Source of the DNA: Mucilaginibacter rubeus
Lineage (GTDB): Bacteria; Bacteroidota; Bacteroidia; Sphingobacteriales; Sphingobacteriaceae
Direction of reading: 5' to 3'
Length of the DNA stretch: 64,000 nucleotides
Assembly: GCF_003286415.2 (NCBI RefSeq)
Contig: NZ_CP043450.1
Span: forward strand, 3,038,001 to 3,102,000
The position numbers and the translations under genes were made by a program. A model generated the notes under the pieces. That model did not search any database. It was not told the origin of the DNA and saw nothing but the letters and a program-made list of their open reading frames with translations. Every line of letters starts with the position of its first letter. Within the stretch, counting starts at the first letter, position 1. Positions 53,050 through 63,300 of this stretch are shown one piece after another.

Positions 53050-53793
53050 TTACAGTACAGTAAGTACCTTTGAATAAGATGATAACGCGCTTTCGCCGGG
53101 GTTGGCATCGGTTATGAGGTAGTTGATTTCATTTATGCTGCAGACCTTCATTTTTTCGAGCGAATCAAGTTTTTCTGCTATGCTCACAATAGCTGTTTTT
53201 GTTGCCGATTTGATCATAGCTTTTTTAACCTGAACAACTTCCCATATGGCATCGGTAATGCCGTTTTCCATCGATATGGCATTTGTTCCTAAAAAACACA
53301 GATCAGCATTGATATCCGCAAGCTGATTAACAACCATCGAGCCTGTAACAATGTAGGAGTCGTGCAGTAATGTTCCGCCTAACAATACAACCTCACATTC
53401 CGAATACTCGATAAGCTCCATGGCCACCACCGGACTAACAACAAAAAATGTGCACCTCAAATCTTTGGGTATCATCCGCACCATTTCAATAATAGTTGTG
53501 CCCCCGCCTAAAAGTACTACCATGCCATCACTAATAAGTGTTAAGGCTTTTTTGGCAATTTGCCTTTTGGCTTCCTGTGCATAGGTTTCCCTTACCCCCG
53601 TACTGTGCGAAAATGATTTAGACATAGCGCCTCCGTAAACCTTTTTGATTTGTGAATTACTGGCAAGCTCATTCAAATCACGCCTGATAGTATCTTCTGA
53701 TACATTTAGCTTTGCGCATAAATCTGATGATAATACCTTGTTGTGCAGGTTCAACTGCTTCATGATAAAGTTCTGTCTTTCTTCTTTTAACAT
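53050..53793 (-). CDS. DeoR/GlpR family transcriptional regulator
   Basis: A 247-residue repressor-type protein. Residues about 4-57 are the winged HTH (ERQNFIMKQLNLHNKVLSSD onward; SEDTIRRDLNELASNSQIKKVYGGA in two blocks), with the classic D-TIRRDL recognition helix. Residues about 75-235 are the DeoRC sugar-phosphate sensor (GMVVLLGGGTTIIEMVRMIP in part, VVLLGGTLLHDSY, DLCFLGTNAISMENGITD, VSIAEKLDS). It lies upstream of the NAGPA-NamZ-SusCD operon on the same strand, 264 bp before it, and that gap holds repeated operator-like sequences around a promoter. It probably represses the operon until a phosphorylated sugar (for example a phosphorylated amino sugar) binds. Confidence 0.93.
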   Translation of the reverse strand: MLKEERQNFIMKQLNLHNKVLSSDLCAKLNVSEDTIRRDLNELASNSQIKKVYGGAMSKSFSHSTGVRETYAQEAKRQIAKKALTLISDGMVVLLGGGTTIIEMVRMIPKDLRCTFFVVSPVVAMELIEYSECEVVLLGGTLLHDSYIVTGSMVVNQLADINADLCFLGTNAISMENGITDAIWEVVQVKKAMIKSATKTAIVSIAEKLDSLEKMKVCSINEINYLITDANPGESALSSYSKVLTVL

Positions 53794-53971
53794 GGTTAAG
53801 TGACTGTTGGTTTTTAAGGATCAATATATTGTAATTATATTAAATTGTTATGAATAAAAATATTCACCTTAAAAGACAGCGAACTTACAGGCACGTTACA
53901 ACAAAATTCAACCAGGTTTAAAACACAGATGATAATCTTAAGCATTCCCGATATAAAATATGGAGGCTACA

Positions 53972-54505
53972 TCAAATTTTCTCTTTAACGAGATAAACAG
54001 GCGGGAGCGGAAGTTCTTGTGGAGCAATGATGTCCGTACTTCGTTTAAATCCATAGCTTTCGAAGAAATCCAAGTAGGGACTATTTTCATATTCACTTAT
54101 CCAAACCGCTTGCTGAGCAGTTGATATGGCAAGGCATTTTTCGAATAATGCTTTCCGTATTAAAGGGTCGCTATGTTTCTCCAATACCCCAAAATCCGCT
54201 ATGCGGGCTAAAGTTTTGCCCTCAAAAATAGTGGGACGGGTACCTTTGGATGTTACTTTGGCATAACCGACTGGCTTGTCGTTCACATAAACAATCAAAT
54301 ATTGATTAGATAAGCTATTCAGTTCTTTCAACAGTTCGCTCTCATTGAAGTTTCTGTTGATATAAACCTGAAGCCCCTGATCATCAATCTTCCCGGCAAA
54401 CTTTTCTTTGGCTATGGCTGTACTGATAAACAACAGCGCGTCAAATCCGTCTCTATTTCCAATAGTGAATTTTGTTACTATTTTATCCGGCATTTCAATT
54501 TCCAA
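53972..54505 (-). CDS. GNAT family N-acetyltransferase
   Basis: A 177-residue cytoplasmic protein. The GNAT fold is seen in LIVYVNDKPVGYAKVTSKG (strands 2-4), LARIADFGVLEKHSDPLIRKALFEKC (in part; the acetyl-CoA-loop region, though without a clear Q/RxxGxG/A), AVWISEYENSPYLDFFESYGFKRSTD (C-terminal strand and the typical FY/ESYGF block). Substrate unknown. It stands between the DeoR regulator and the fructan operon, on the same strand as both, with 178 bp to the DeoR start and 226 bp to the kinase end, so it is probably its own unit. Confidence 0.83.
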   Translation of the reverse strand: MEIEMPDKIVTKFTIGNRDGFDALLFISTAIAKEKFAGKIDDQGLQVYINRNFNESELLKELNSLSNQYLIVYVNDKPVGYAKVTSKGTRPTIFEGKTLARIADFGVLEKHSDPLIRKALFEKCLAISTAQQAVWISEYENSPYLDFFESYGFKRSTDIIAPQELPLPPVYLVKEKI

Positions 54506-54638
54506 TTTGATTATCTGTTATAAAATTATGAACAGATCAAATCTATCAGTTACCCAATACTGCTTACGGTATTTTTTAGCGTATTTATGGCACTTTTAAT
54601 TGGATGGATCGGGCGATTGAAGTAAGATTAAAAATATG

Positions 54639-54665
54639 AACCCGGCTGCCGTCGCCTGGCGGGTT
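54639..54665 (-). terminator. Hairpin after the fructan operon
   Basis: AACCCGGC and GCGGGTT-type arms pair around a GC-rich loop; on the minus strand CATATTTTTAATC follows. It lies 67 bp after the ROK kinase stop and is the likely end of the leftward fructan operon. Confidence 0.5.
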
Positions 54666-54731
54666 TACCGGATTCATCAAATACATTAACCAATTAATAT
54701 AATTATAAAGAACGAAGCGAATTGTGACAGG

Positions 54732-55703
54732 TTATAAACCCTTACTGATCAGCGCCAATGACAGCGCGGCAATATCACCAATATTTTCGGACAGGCCCGC
54801 CGGAACAATCCTGCAGGCACCTACCGAATCTTTATAAGCCTCTCTGTTGATCACCTCAAGCATAACTGGTTCAAGCAGTTTGTGGGCCCGACCGTAAATG
54901 CTGCCCAGGATGATCATCTCCGGGTTCAGAATATCTATCAATAAAGCAAGCCCGCGACCAAGATACTCCGCGCAGATTCTATATACTTCTATCGCTACAG
55001 GATCACCATTGAAAGCGGCATCGGCAATAGATTTGGCAGTAATGCTCGGCAAGTCGTCAATACTTTTACAAAAGCTCACCGGCTCTCCTACCTGCAGCTT
55101 TTCCCGGGCTTTGATCTGCCCTAACTGGGCTATACCACCGCCGCTGCAATAGCCCTCAAACGAGCCGGCCTTACCAAAACCAACAGGCCCCATATCCGCA
55201 AGGCGCATATGCCCCACCTCACCGGCCAGATCAGATGGCCCGGAATACAACCGTCCGTCAAGAATAAAGCCCGCGCCCATGCCGGTTCCGAAGGTTAAAA
55301 AGATAAGATTATCTATGCCTTTGCCTGCCCCGTACTTCCACTCGGCAACCGCGCAGGCGTTGGCATCATTTTGCAGCAAAGTTTTTATCCCAAACCTTTC
55401 TTCGGTCATCTTTACAATAGGTACCTCATCCCAGCCAATCAAATTGGGCGGGGAAAGGATGAGGCCTTTTTTACTGCTTAAAGGACCACCGCAACTTATA
55501 CCAATCCCCTCCAGTTGCTCTTTCTGCACGCTGTGTTGTAATAATAATTCTTCTGCTGTAGTAAACAGCAGTTCAATCATTTCATAAACCGGCTTATTTG
55601 TAGGCATTGCCTGTTTGCCCACAATATCGATCTCGCCATCGGCAGCAACTTTACCTAATATTACCGCGCATTTTGTGCCTCCAATGTCAAATCCTAACAG
55701 CAT
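54732..55703 (-). CDS. ROK family sugar kinase (probable fructokinase or glucokinase)
   Basis: A 323-residue cytoplasmic kinase with the ROK phosphate motif GFDIGGTKCAVILG (residues 4-17), LQNDANACAVAEWKYGAG with the catalytic Asp, FLTFGTGMGAGFILDG and LLIDILNPEMIILG. The usual ROK zinc motif (C-x-C/G-x2-G-C-x-E) is absent: in its place stands GFGKAGSFEGYCSGG, keeping Gly and Glu but not the cysteines. It begins 6 bp after the GH32 gene and is last in the operon SusC-SusD-symporter-GH32-ROK. The natural role is phosphorylation of fructose or glucose released by GH32; sequence alone does not decide which. Confidence 0.88.
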   Translation of the reverse strand: MLLGFDIGGTKCAVILGKVAADGEIDIVGKQAMPTNKPVYEMIELLFTTAEELLLQHSVQKEQLEGIGISCGGPLSSKKGLILSPPNLIGWDEVPIVKMTEERFGIKTLLQNDANACAVAEWKYGAGKGIDNLIFLTFGTGMGAGFILDGRLYSGPSDLAGEVGHMRLADMGPVGFGKAGSFEGYCSGGGIAQLGQIKAREKLQVGEPVSFCKSIDDLPSITAKSIADAAFNGDPVAIEVYRICAEYLGRGLALLIDILNPEMIILGSIYGRAHKLLEPVMLEVINREAYKDSVGACRIVPAGLSENIGDIAALSLALISKGL

Positions 55704-55709
55704 ATATTT

Positions 55710-57185
55710 TTAATTTTCTTTAAGTGGGCTTACCGTGATCGATTTAAAATTCACTTTACCATGCTTAGCGTAAAACCAGGCAAAACTGCCGTTCTGCTCA
55801 TAAGTACGGTTAACAATAGTACGTTTGTGGTTAACATCAACATCTATGATACCGTCTTTCATCACAATATCTAATTTAAATGGTTTATCCAGACCATCAA
55901 CGCCCTCTATCACGGTATTGCCTAACCTTACTGTTTTACTACTTGCCGAAAAATTAAGCCTGTAACCGCCGGTTGCCCCTTCGCCTGAGCGCAGGTAAAG
56001 TCCGAATTCCTCATTAGCTCCGGTTGGCTCAACCTCTAAAGTGATGCGGGAATTAAGTGGTACGCCTTCAATATGAGCGGTTCCAACACCACCCGGCGAA
56101 TTAATAGCTACGCCATCATCACCAATTGCTGAAGCCTGCAGATCGGTCGCGATTTTCACATTTAGTTTGTCGCCGGTTTCGGGGATCATCTCCTGCGGGA
56201 AGCTGGTATCTAATGTCCCGTCAGTTTCCTGAAAAACTTCCCGGAACAAGGAGTTGCCACCAAAAATTTCATGGTTATCATCTTTGCTTTCAGATCTGTT
56301 GGGTACCCACGCCGCAGCTATTCTTCGTCCGTTTTTAAACTCAGCGGTTTTAACCACGTTCGACCAATCCTCATTCAAAGCCTGGTAACGTGGAGCTTCC
56401 CATGGGCCATAAGGATTTTTTGATTTTACGTATGATGTATTACTGCCGTCGCTGTAAACCAGGTAATACCAGCCTTTCCAAAAGAAATAGTCAGGACATT
56501 CGGGAGTAGATGGTTGCCCGGTTAGGATTGGCTCATGAACCGTCCAGTTTTTCAGGTCTTTTGATGAAAGGTGCACCAAAGCGCCACCATTGTTTTTCAT
56601 TACCGGGTTTTCCTGCCAACTGGATACAAACAAATGAAACTCGCCGGTTTTCTCATCTACAAAAACCTTAGGGTCCCTGAAATCCCGTTTACTGTAGCCT
56701 GGCGCCGATGTATAAAAAGGATTAGGCTTTTGCTTTTCAAAATTCACACCATCATTGCTGATGGCATAACTCAACTGCTCGTTCACTTTACCATCGTTAA
56801 GCAAACGGGTAGCGTAAAATGCGTAATATTTACCTTTGTGATAAACTACCGACCCTGTACAGATGGACTTTTCCCAGGGTTCATCAATTTTAAGCACTAA
56901 CGGAAATTGCTCCCAGTGTTTCAAATCGGTTGATTTGCTCAGGGCCCATTGGTGCCCGCCCAGCCCGTTCAGGCTTTTATGATGTGCCGAATCCAGCAAC
57001 CAGTAGTAATAGTAGGTTCCATCTTTCGAAAAAGGAATGCAATCGCCCACAAAAAGGTTCCCTTTAGGTTTAAAGTATTGCATACTTTTTGTCGACTGGA
57101 CGGTTGGATCATACTTGACGCCCAATTGGGCTTTAGCCATAAATGCCATGACAGATAGTAAGCAGGCAAGTGTTATTTTTTTCAT
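55710..57185 (-). CDS. Exported GH32 family beta-fructosidase
   Basis: 491 residues with a signal peptide (about 1-19, ending FMAKAQ). The five-blade GH32 propeller carries the three acids: Asp48 in VGDCIPF (nucleophile; the usual WMNDPNG is reduced to GDCIPF), Asp171 in FRDPK (transition-state stabiliser) and Glu229 in PECPDYF (acid/base). A C-terminal beta-sandwich follows (about 340-491; LYLRSGEGATGGYRLNFS, DVDVNHKRTIVNR). It should release fructose from sucrose, levan or inulin. The altered first motif sets it apart from common invertases and resembles a Bacteroidota subgroup. Sits 30 bp after the symporter gene and 6 bp before the kinase gene. Confidence 0.9.
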   Translation of the reverse strand: MKKITLACLLSVMAFMAKAQLGVKYDPTVQSTKSMQYFKPKGNLFVGDCIPFSKDGTYYYYWLLDSAHHKSLNGLGGHQWALSKSTDLKHWEQFPLVLKIDEPWEKSICTGSVVYHKGKYYAFYATRLLNDGKVNEQLSYAISNDGVNFEKQKPNPFYTSAPGYSKRDFRDPKVFVDEKTGEFHLFVSSWQENPVMKNNGGALVHLSSKDLKNWTVHEPILTGQPSTPECPDYFFWKGWYYLVYSDGSNTSYVKSKNPYGPWEAPRYQALNEDWSNVVKTAEFKNGRRIAAAWVPNRSESKDDNHEIFGGNSLFREVFQETDGTLDTSFPQEMIPETGDKLNVKIATDLQASAIGDDGVAINSPGGVGTAHIEGVPLNSRITLEVEPTGANEEFGLYLRSGEGATGGYRLNFSASSKTVRLGNTVIEGVDGLDKPFKLDIVMKDGIIDVDVNHKRTIVNRTYEQNGSFAWFYAKHGKVNFKSITVSPLKEN

Positions 57186-57215
57186 ATAGTGTTAGATAAG
57201 TAATATGTAAATAGA

Positions 57216-58589
57216 TCAGATATCTTTTGGCGCATCGCCGTTGCGCCAGTGGTTTTCAATAGCTTCCAGCGATTTCCCTTTGGTTTCCGGGATGTAATAG
57301 TATCCCCAAACGGCTCCAATAACGCAGATAATGGCATAACTCCAGAAAGTATAATCGATACCCAGGTTATCAACCAGTTTAAGGAACGTAAAAGCTATGA
57401 TAGCGTTAAAACCCCAATGAGCCAATGAACCAATGCTCATACCCACGCCGCGAACACTAAGCGGGAATACTTCAGAAATAAGGAGCCAACCCAATGGAGC
57501 AAGACTGATAGCTATAAAAATAATATAGCAAACAATGCTTAAAACCGCGAATACCGGCAGGCTTGAGCCAAGCGCCTCTTTGAAATGAAAGCATGCACCC
57601 AACAAGGCTAATGAAGGGATCATACCCCAAATACCAATAAAATACAACTTGCGCCGCCCCACTTTATCAAGTAGGAATACCGATAGCAGACAGGCCAATA
57701 CATTTACCCCGCCTATGATGATAGCAGGAACGATACTGGCCGTATTGCTCACTATCCCAGCTATTTTAAAGATGATTGGCGAATAATAGATAATAGTATT
57801 AACCCCCGAAAACTGTTGAAAAAAGAAAATACCCACGGTGATAATCAACGGCGCGCGGAGCCATGGTTTCAGGATCTCAGCAGATGAAACTTTGTGTTTT
57901 GCTGATATAGCGATCTCTTCCTGAAGACCAGCCAGGGTGCTCTCCACCATATCAGGATCTTCCAGTTTCAGGATGATTTTCTTCCCTTCGTCCCAGCGAT
58001 TTTTGCTGATAAGCCAACGCGGGGTTTCGGGTAAAAAGAACATGCCTAAAAGCAGGATAGCCGCCGGCACAAAGCCAACCAAGAACATCCAGCGCCAGCT
58101 TTCATTGTTGGTATCGTTGGATAACCAATAATCGGTGATATACGAAAGCAGGATCCCTAAAGTGATCATCAATTGATTTAATGTTACCAGCGCTCCCCTA
58201 ACCCTTGCAGGCGAGATCTCTGAAATATACATTGGTACCACGTATGAGGTGATACCAATGGCAAAACCAATAATAACGCGCATGATCATCAACATAGTTA
58301 CATTAGCCGCGTAAGCGCATCCCAGGGCACCAACAGTGAAAATGACCGCATTAATAATGATCATTTTTTTGCGGCCGATGATATCGGATAGTTTTCCGCT
58401 TGTTAAAGCGCCAATAACCGCCCCAACAAGCACTGTGGTGGTAATCCATTCAATACTGGCATCACTAAGCTGCCAATACTGTTTCAGAAATGGTAAGGCC
58501 CCTGAAATAACGCCGGTATCAAAGCCGAATAAAAGGCCACCGGTAGCTGCAATAACTGCGATGAGCAGCACATTAGGTTTTAACTTCAT
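57216..58589 (-). CDS. MFS sugar:H+ symporter (sugar porter family)
   Basis: A 457-residue, 12-helix inner-membrane transporter. Sugar porter signatures: GLLFGFDTGVISGALPFLKQ in helix 1, GKLSDIIGRKKMI (loop 2-3), PMYISEISPARVRGALVTLNQL (in part), FLPETPRWLISKNR (PESPR-type motif after helix 6), QQFSGVNTIIYYSPIIF in helix 7, LDKVGRRKL and the C-terminal IPETKGKSLEAIE. It resembles XylE and fructose/glucose symporters. The gene lies 12 bp after SusD and before GH32, so it probably imports the fructose or sucrose set free in the periplasm into the cytoplasm for the ROK kinase. Confidence 0.94.
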   Translation of the reverse strand: MKLKPNVLLIAVIAATGGLLFGFDTGVISGALPFLKQYWQLSDASIEWITTTVLVGAVIGALTSGKLSDIIGRKKMIIINAVIFTVGALGCAYAANVTMLMIMRVIIGFAIGITSYVVPMYISEISPARVRGALVTLNQLMITLGILLSYITDYWLSNDTNNESWRWMFLVGFVPAAILLLGMFFLPETPRWLISKNRWDEGKKIILKLEDPDMVESTLAGLQEEIAISAKHKVSSAEILKPWLRAPLIITVGIFFFQQFSGVNTIIYYSPIIFKIAGIVSNTASIVPAIIIGGVNVLACLLSVFLLDKVGRRKLYFIGIWGMIPSLALLGACFHFKEALGSSLPVFAVLSIVCYIIFIAISLAPLGWLLISEVFPLSVRGVGMSIGSLAHWGFNAIIAFTFLKLVDNLGIDYTFWSYAIICVIGAVWGYYYIPETKGKSLEAIENHWRNGDAPKDI

Positions 58590-58601
58590 ATTTGTTTGTT
58601 T

Positions 58602-60317
58602 TTAGAATCCAGGGTTTTGTTTGTACAAGCCCTTGCTATAATTGATCTGGTTGAGCGGAATAGGTAAATACTCATCGCGCCCCTTCGTAAATTTAGCAGT
58701 TTTCAGGTAAGTACGCTTGGTTGACTCACTTGCAAAATAACTATTCAGGTAAGTATCGGCAATCCCCCATCTTACCAAATCAAAGAAACGGTTACCTTCC
58801 ATAGCAAACTCCAACCTGCGTTCGCGGCGTAAAGCCTGGCGCGCGTAATCCTGCGTCCAGATACAGTTTACACCTGGCTGATATACACCCACTTTATAGT
58901 TGGAAATAAAACTGCCATCGGCCTGTTTTAACCTCGCTGTACTATTGCCTCCTCGTTGCCTTACCATGTTGATGAGCGGCAACGCTTCATTTGGCCTGTT
59001 CAGCTCAATTAGCGCTTCGGCTTTCCAAAGCAGCACATCGGCAAAACGGATCAGCTCCCAGTTTTTTGAGCTTGACATAAACGGTGGGATCTTTTGAAAT
59101 GATGGGTCGTTAGCCGCGGCATCATCCTTCATACTGGTAAAAAAACCGTAAATAGCAGGTGCACGCGCCCAGGAAGTTTGGTATACAAAAGTAGGCACAT
59201 ATTTAAACGGGTGACCGGGAATACCCACGGTATGATCCAGCCTTGGGTCGAAGGTTTGATTCAAAAAATCGGCAACCTTGGTGGCGTCTGTGTTATTATA
59301 ACCGCTGAACAAAGGCAAACCGTTCGCGTCCGTTTTAAAATTGTTCACCAAATCCTGGCTGGGGATGTGTTGCCAGCAGCAACCATACTCCGGGTTCATC
59401 GGGTAGGTAAGTGAATGCCCCATATCAATACGGCCAAACTGCGTACCATCGTTTTTAGAATACTGAATAGCAAATACCGATTCGGGGCCGTTTTCAGTTG
59501 CTTCTAAAAAGTTATCGCCAAAATCAGGAGCCAAGGCGTAGCCGCTAAAGTTGATCACGCTATCGCACAAGCTTACCACCTGGTTTAGCTTAGCCTGGTC
59601 AATACCGGTCATGTTGTGATTATCATCCTGTTTATAGGCCTGATAAAGCAGGGTTTTGGCCAGGTAGGCCAAAGCGGTGTATTTGTTAGGCCTGCCCGCA
59701 TCTGCCTGTTTAGCCGGCAAAACATTTGCTGCGCTCCTAAAATCAGCGGCAATCTTATCCCATAGCTGATCGCTTGACAGCGTCGTGTTCGAGATTTTGA
59801 TATAGTCTGATGTTGGTACATTTTCATCTATGTATGGCACCAGGTTCCACAATATTTTCGCCATAAAATAATAGTTACCCCTCAAAAACTTCATCTCGCC
59901 CTGCCTGCTTGTTTTTAGTGGAAAGTCGGCTCCGGCAACATTATCAAGACGTAATAAGGCGTTGTTTGCCCGGGCAATGTTATTGTAGATCTGCGCCCAC
60001 ATCTGGTCGGTAAGGCCATTGGTATTTTGGTTGGTTACAAAAGTTTCATAATCGTTCCATTCGCTGTTGTCGCCAACACCATCGCCACCTTTATAAGCGT
60101 CGCCGCTGCGCATACTGCCCCAGGGCCATAAGCTGTTGGAAGTGTGCAGGTTTTCGTTGCCTAAAGATGCATAAGCGGCAACAACCATTTTTTCGATGTT
60201 CACCGGCGTGTTCAGCTGATCGCTGGCTATAACGCCCTGCGGCTGCTCATCAAGCGCCTTTTTACAGGAAACCAGCGTTCCTATCAGGCAAATTATCAGT
60301 AATAATTTTTTTTTCAT
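58602..60317 (-). CDS. SusD/RagB-type glycan-binding lipoprotein (fructan locus)
   Basis: A 571-residue lipoprotein with lipobox TLVSC, lipidated Cys18 followed by KKALDEQ. SusD features: QPQGVIASDQLNTP, NNIARANNALLRLDNV, MKFLRGNYYFMAKILWNLVPYI (in part), IRFADVLLWKAEALIEL, RRERRLEFAMEGNRFFDLVRWG (in part), ending GLYKQNPGF. It binds the glycan above the SusC pore encoded 17 bp upstream. With GH32, symporter and kinase downstream, the ligand is most probably a fructan or a sucrose-type oligosaccharide. Confidence 0.95.
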   Translation of the reverse strand: MKKKLLLIICLIGTLVSCKKALDEQPQGVIASDQLNTPVNIEKMVVAAYASLGNENLHTSNSLWPWGSMRSGDAYKGGDGVGDNSEWNDYETFVTNQNTNGLTDQMWAQIYNNIARANNALLRLDNVAGADFPLKTSRQGEMKFLRGNYYFMAKILWNLVPYIDENVPTSDYIKISNTTLSSDQLWDKIAADFRSAANVLPAKQADAGRPNKYTALAYLAKTLLYQAYKQDDNHNMTGIDQAKLNQVVSLCDSVINFSGYALAPDFGDNFLEATENGPESVFAIQYSKNDGTQFGRIDMGHSLTYPMNPEYGCCWQHIPSQDLVNNFKTDANGLPLFSGYNNTDATKVADFLNQTFDPRLDHTVGIPGHPFKYVPTFVYQTSWARAPAIYGFFTSMKDDAAANDPSFQKIPPFMSSSKNWELIRFADVLLWKAEALIELNRPNEALPLINMVRQRGGNSTARLKQADGSFISNYKVGVYQPGVNCIWTQDYARQALRRERRLEFAMEGNRFFDLVRWGIADTYLNSYFASESTKRTYLKTAKFTKGRDEYLPIPLNQINYSKGLYKQNPGF

Positions 60318-60334
60318 CTCATTAAAATTTAGGG

Positions 60335-63300
60335 TTAAAATGACAGGTCGAGGCCAATGGATGTAATTGTTGGGATTGGATAAGCGCCCGACGGGTTTTC
60401 AGGATCGGTAGCTGTAAATGATTTACTTTTCACCGTGAACAGGTTATTTGCCTGTATGTAAATCCTCGCCCGCTGAACTTTAATTTTCCGTAGCGCGTCT
60501 TTCAGGTTATAACCAATCTGCGCATTACGCAGCTTCATGTACGAGCCGTTTTCCAGGTAATAGGTAGATGTTCTGGCCTCATTGTTCCTGTCAACCAAAG
60601 TCAACGCCGGTATAGTTGAACCGGTGTTTGTTGGCGACCATGCGTTTAATGTTCTGGTGCCCCAGTTGGTGCCCGGCCAAATTGAGGTAAAGTCTGTATA
60701 ATTTTTGTAAGAGTTGTAGACACTTATGCCTTGTACTCCCTGGAAAAACAGCGCAAGATCAAAGTTTTTGTACGACAGGTTCAAGTTCAGACCATAGGTA
60801 AAATTGGGGTTACCGTTAGATATGTAGTCCATATCCTTGTTATCAATTACACCATCGCCATTCAGGTCTTTATACCTGATCCGGCCAATACCCTTACCCG
60901 GTTGCGCGGCAGAATTGGTTACTTGTTCCTGTGAGGTAAATAAGCCATCGGCAACATAGCCGTAGATAGAGTTGATGGAATGGCCGATGATGGTTTGCGT
61001 TGTACCATTGCCCGGATAGGCAGTAATTACTTCAGAAGGGATATAGGTAACCTTGTTCCGGAAAGTGGCGATATTACCGCTCACGGTGAAATTCAGGTCT
61101 TTGTTAATTTGCCCATCATAGGTAAGCAAAGCCTCGATACCTTTATTTTGCATAGATGCGCCATTAAAGGTAGTTGTACCGCCCTCGCCAATAACTGCCA
61201 GATAACCTGGGGTAATAAGGATATCAGAGGTTTTCTTGATGAAATAATCAACCGAGCCGGAAAGCTTTTGGTTAAACAATCCAAAGTCGATACCGAAGTT
61301 CGACTCCCTGGTACCCTCCCATTTCAGGGAATTGTTACCTTCCTGAATTTTAACGAAGCCTGAAGGAAGCGTACCCGTACCGGCACCGGTTATATCATAA
61401 GCGGTTCCCCTGTCTGCAGTAAAAGTAGGATCTGTACCGTAGATAGCCGCATATAAAGAGTTGGTAGCATAGTTACCTATGGTTTGATTACCAGTACGTC
61501 CGTAACCATAGCGTAATTTCAAATCGGAAATAGCGGGAATCTGTTTAATAAAATCCTCCTGGCTCAGCCTCCAGGCAACGGTTGCTGAAGGGAATGTTCC
61601 ATACCGGTTATTGGCACCGAACCTTGAAGAACCATCGCGGCGGACAGTAACCGATGCCAGGTACTTGTTATCGAAAGTATAGTTCACCTTGCCAAAGAAC
61701 GACAACAGGGAATAAGCACCGCCATTGCCACCGTTAAGGATATTTGATGAACCGGCATCGAGATACGCGTAATTAATATCTTCTAACGCGTAGCCCTGCC
61801 TGCTGCCAAAAAAGTTTTGGTTCATGTAGTGGATAGATTCCTGGCCAGCCAGCACATTGATCTGGTGTTTTTTCAGGTTAAGATCATAAGTTAAAGTGTT
61901 TTGCCAGATGAGGTTACCGTCAAAATTTTGCGAGTTAGCCACAAGGTTAGAAGGATCAACCAAAAAACCCGAAATGTATGATTTGCGCAAGGTTCGCTCA
62001 TAAAGACCATCATAATCAACCCCGTAGGTGGTTTTCAGGTGTAAACCCGGGATAACAGTTAAATCGGCAAACACGTTGCCGGTAATGCGACCAAAATAAC
62101 TTTGGTTCTGCTTGTTATCCATAATTAAACGTACCGGGTTCTGGCGGTCGGTCATACCTGCAGCCGGGCCACCCCATCCGCCGGTAACGGTATAAACCGG
62201 CACAATCGGATTTTGAACCAGCGCTGTAAACAAAACACTATTTACATCAATAAGCCTGTCGTTAATGAAAGAAACATTGAGGTTTTCGCCAATTTTTAAA
62301 CGACCATTGAAGAAATTATAATCAGTATTTAGCCTGATGGTGGCCTTGCGGGTATGGGTTTCTTTAACTATACCCTTGTTGTCGTAATAGCCAACAGAAA
62401 GAAAACTATTCCCTTTTTCGCCGCCATTGCTAACAGAAACATTATAATTCTGCAATAATGAGGTTTGACCAATTTCGTCAAACCACCTCGTATCGGCAGG
62501 TTTCATAGTTTTGGCGCCATCTATAAATTCAGGCAGGATTATTTTATTCAACACCGGGTTATTAAAATCCTTGTTCCAGTCAAACTGGTAGATCTGGTTA
62601 TTATTAGGATCGGTACCGTCATTAACCGATGCCTTAAAATAAGCCTCGCCGTGCTGTTGGGTATTCAATACTTTAAGCTTTGAATTGTAGTACTGCAATG
62701 ATGATGAAGCGTTTACATCAATACGACTGATACCTTTTTTACCTCGTTTTGTGGTTACGATGATAACACCATTAGCTGCCCTCGAACCGTAAATGGTTGC
62801 TGATGAAGCGTCTTTCAATACCTGTAATGATTCAATATCCGCCTGGTTAATTTCTTCCAACCCACGGGTGGTTGGTACGCCGTCGATAACATACAATGGA
62901 TCGTTGTTATTCAGGGTGCCGATACCGCGGATGCGGACAGTTGCACCACCTTCGGGCGAACCGTTGGTGGTGATGTACACGCCGGGTACCCGGCCCTGTA
63001 AGGCTTTGGTAGCATTACCTTGCGGAATATCCTTAATATCGGTCATTTTTACTACGGATACAGCGCCTGTCAGATCGGCCTTTTTCTGGCTTTGATAACC
63101 GGTTACAACTACTTCGTCAAGGTTGCCCGACTGATATTCAAGGGCTATAAGCACCGGTTCGTTAGCCGCTTTAACGGTGTAGGTAAACGTTTGCATCCCT
63201 ACAAAAGAGAAAGTGATATTACCGTTTACGGTGGCGTTAAGGCTAAATTTTCCGTTAACATCCGTAATGGTACTTGCTATGGCCGATTTTACGGTAACGC

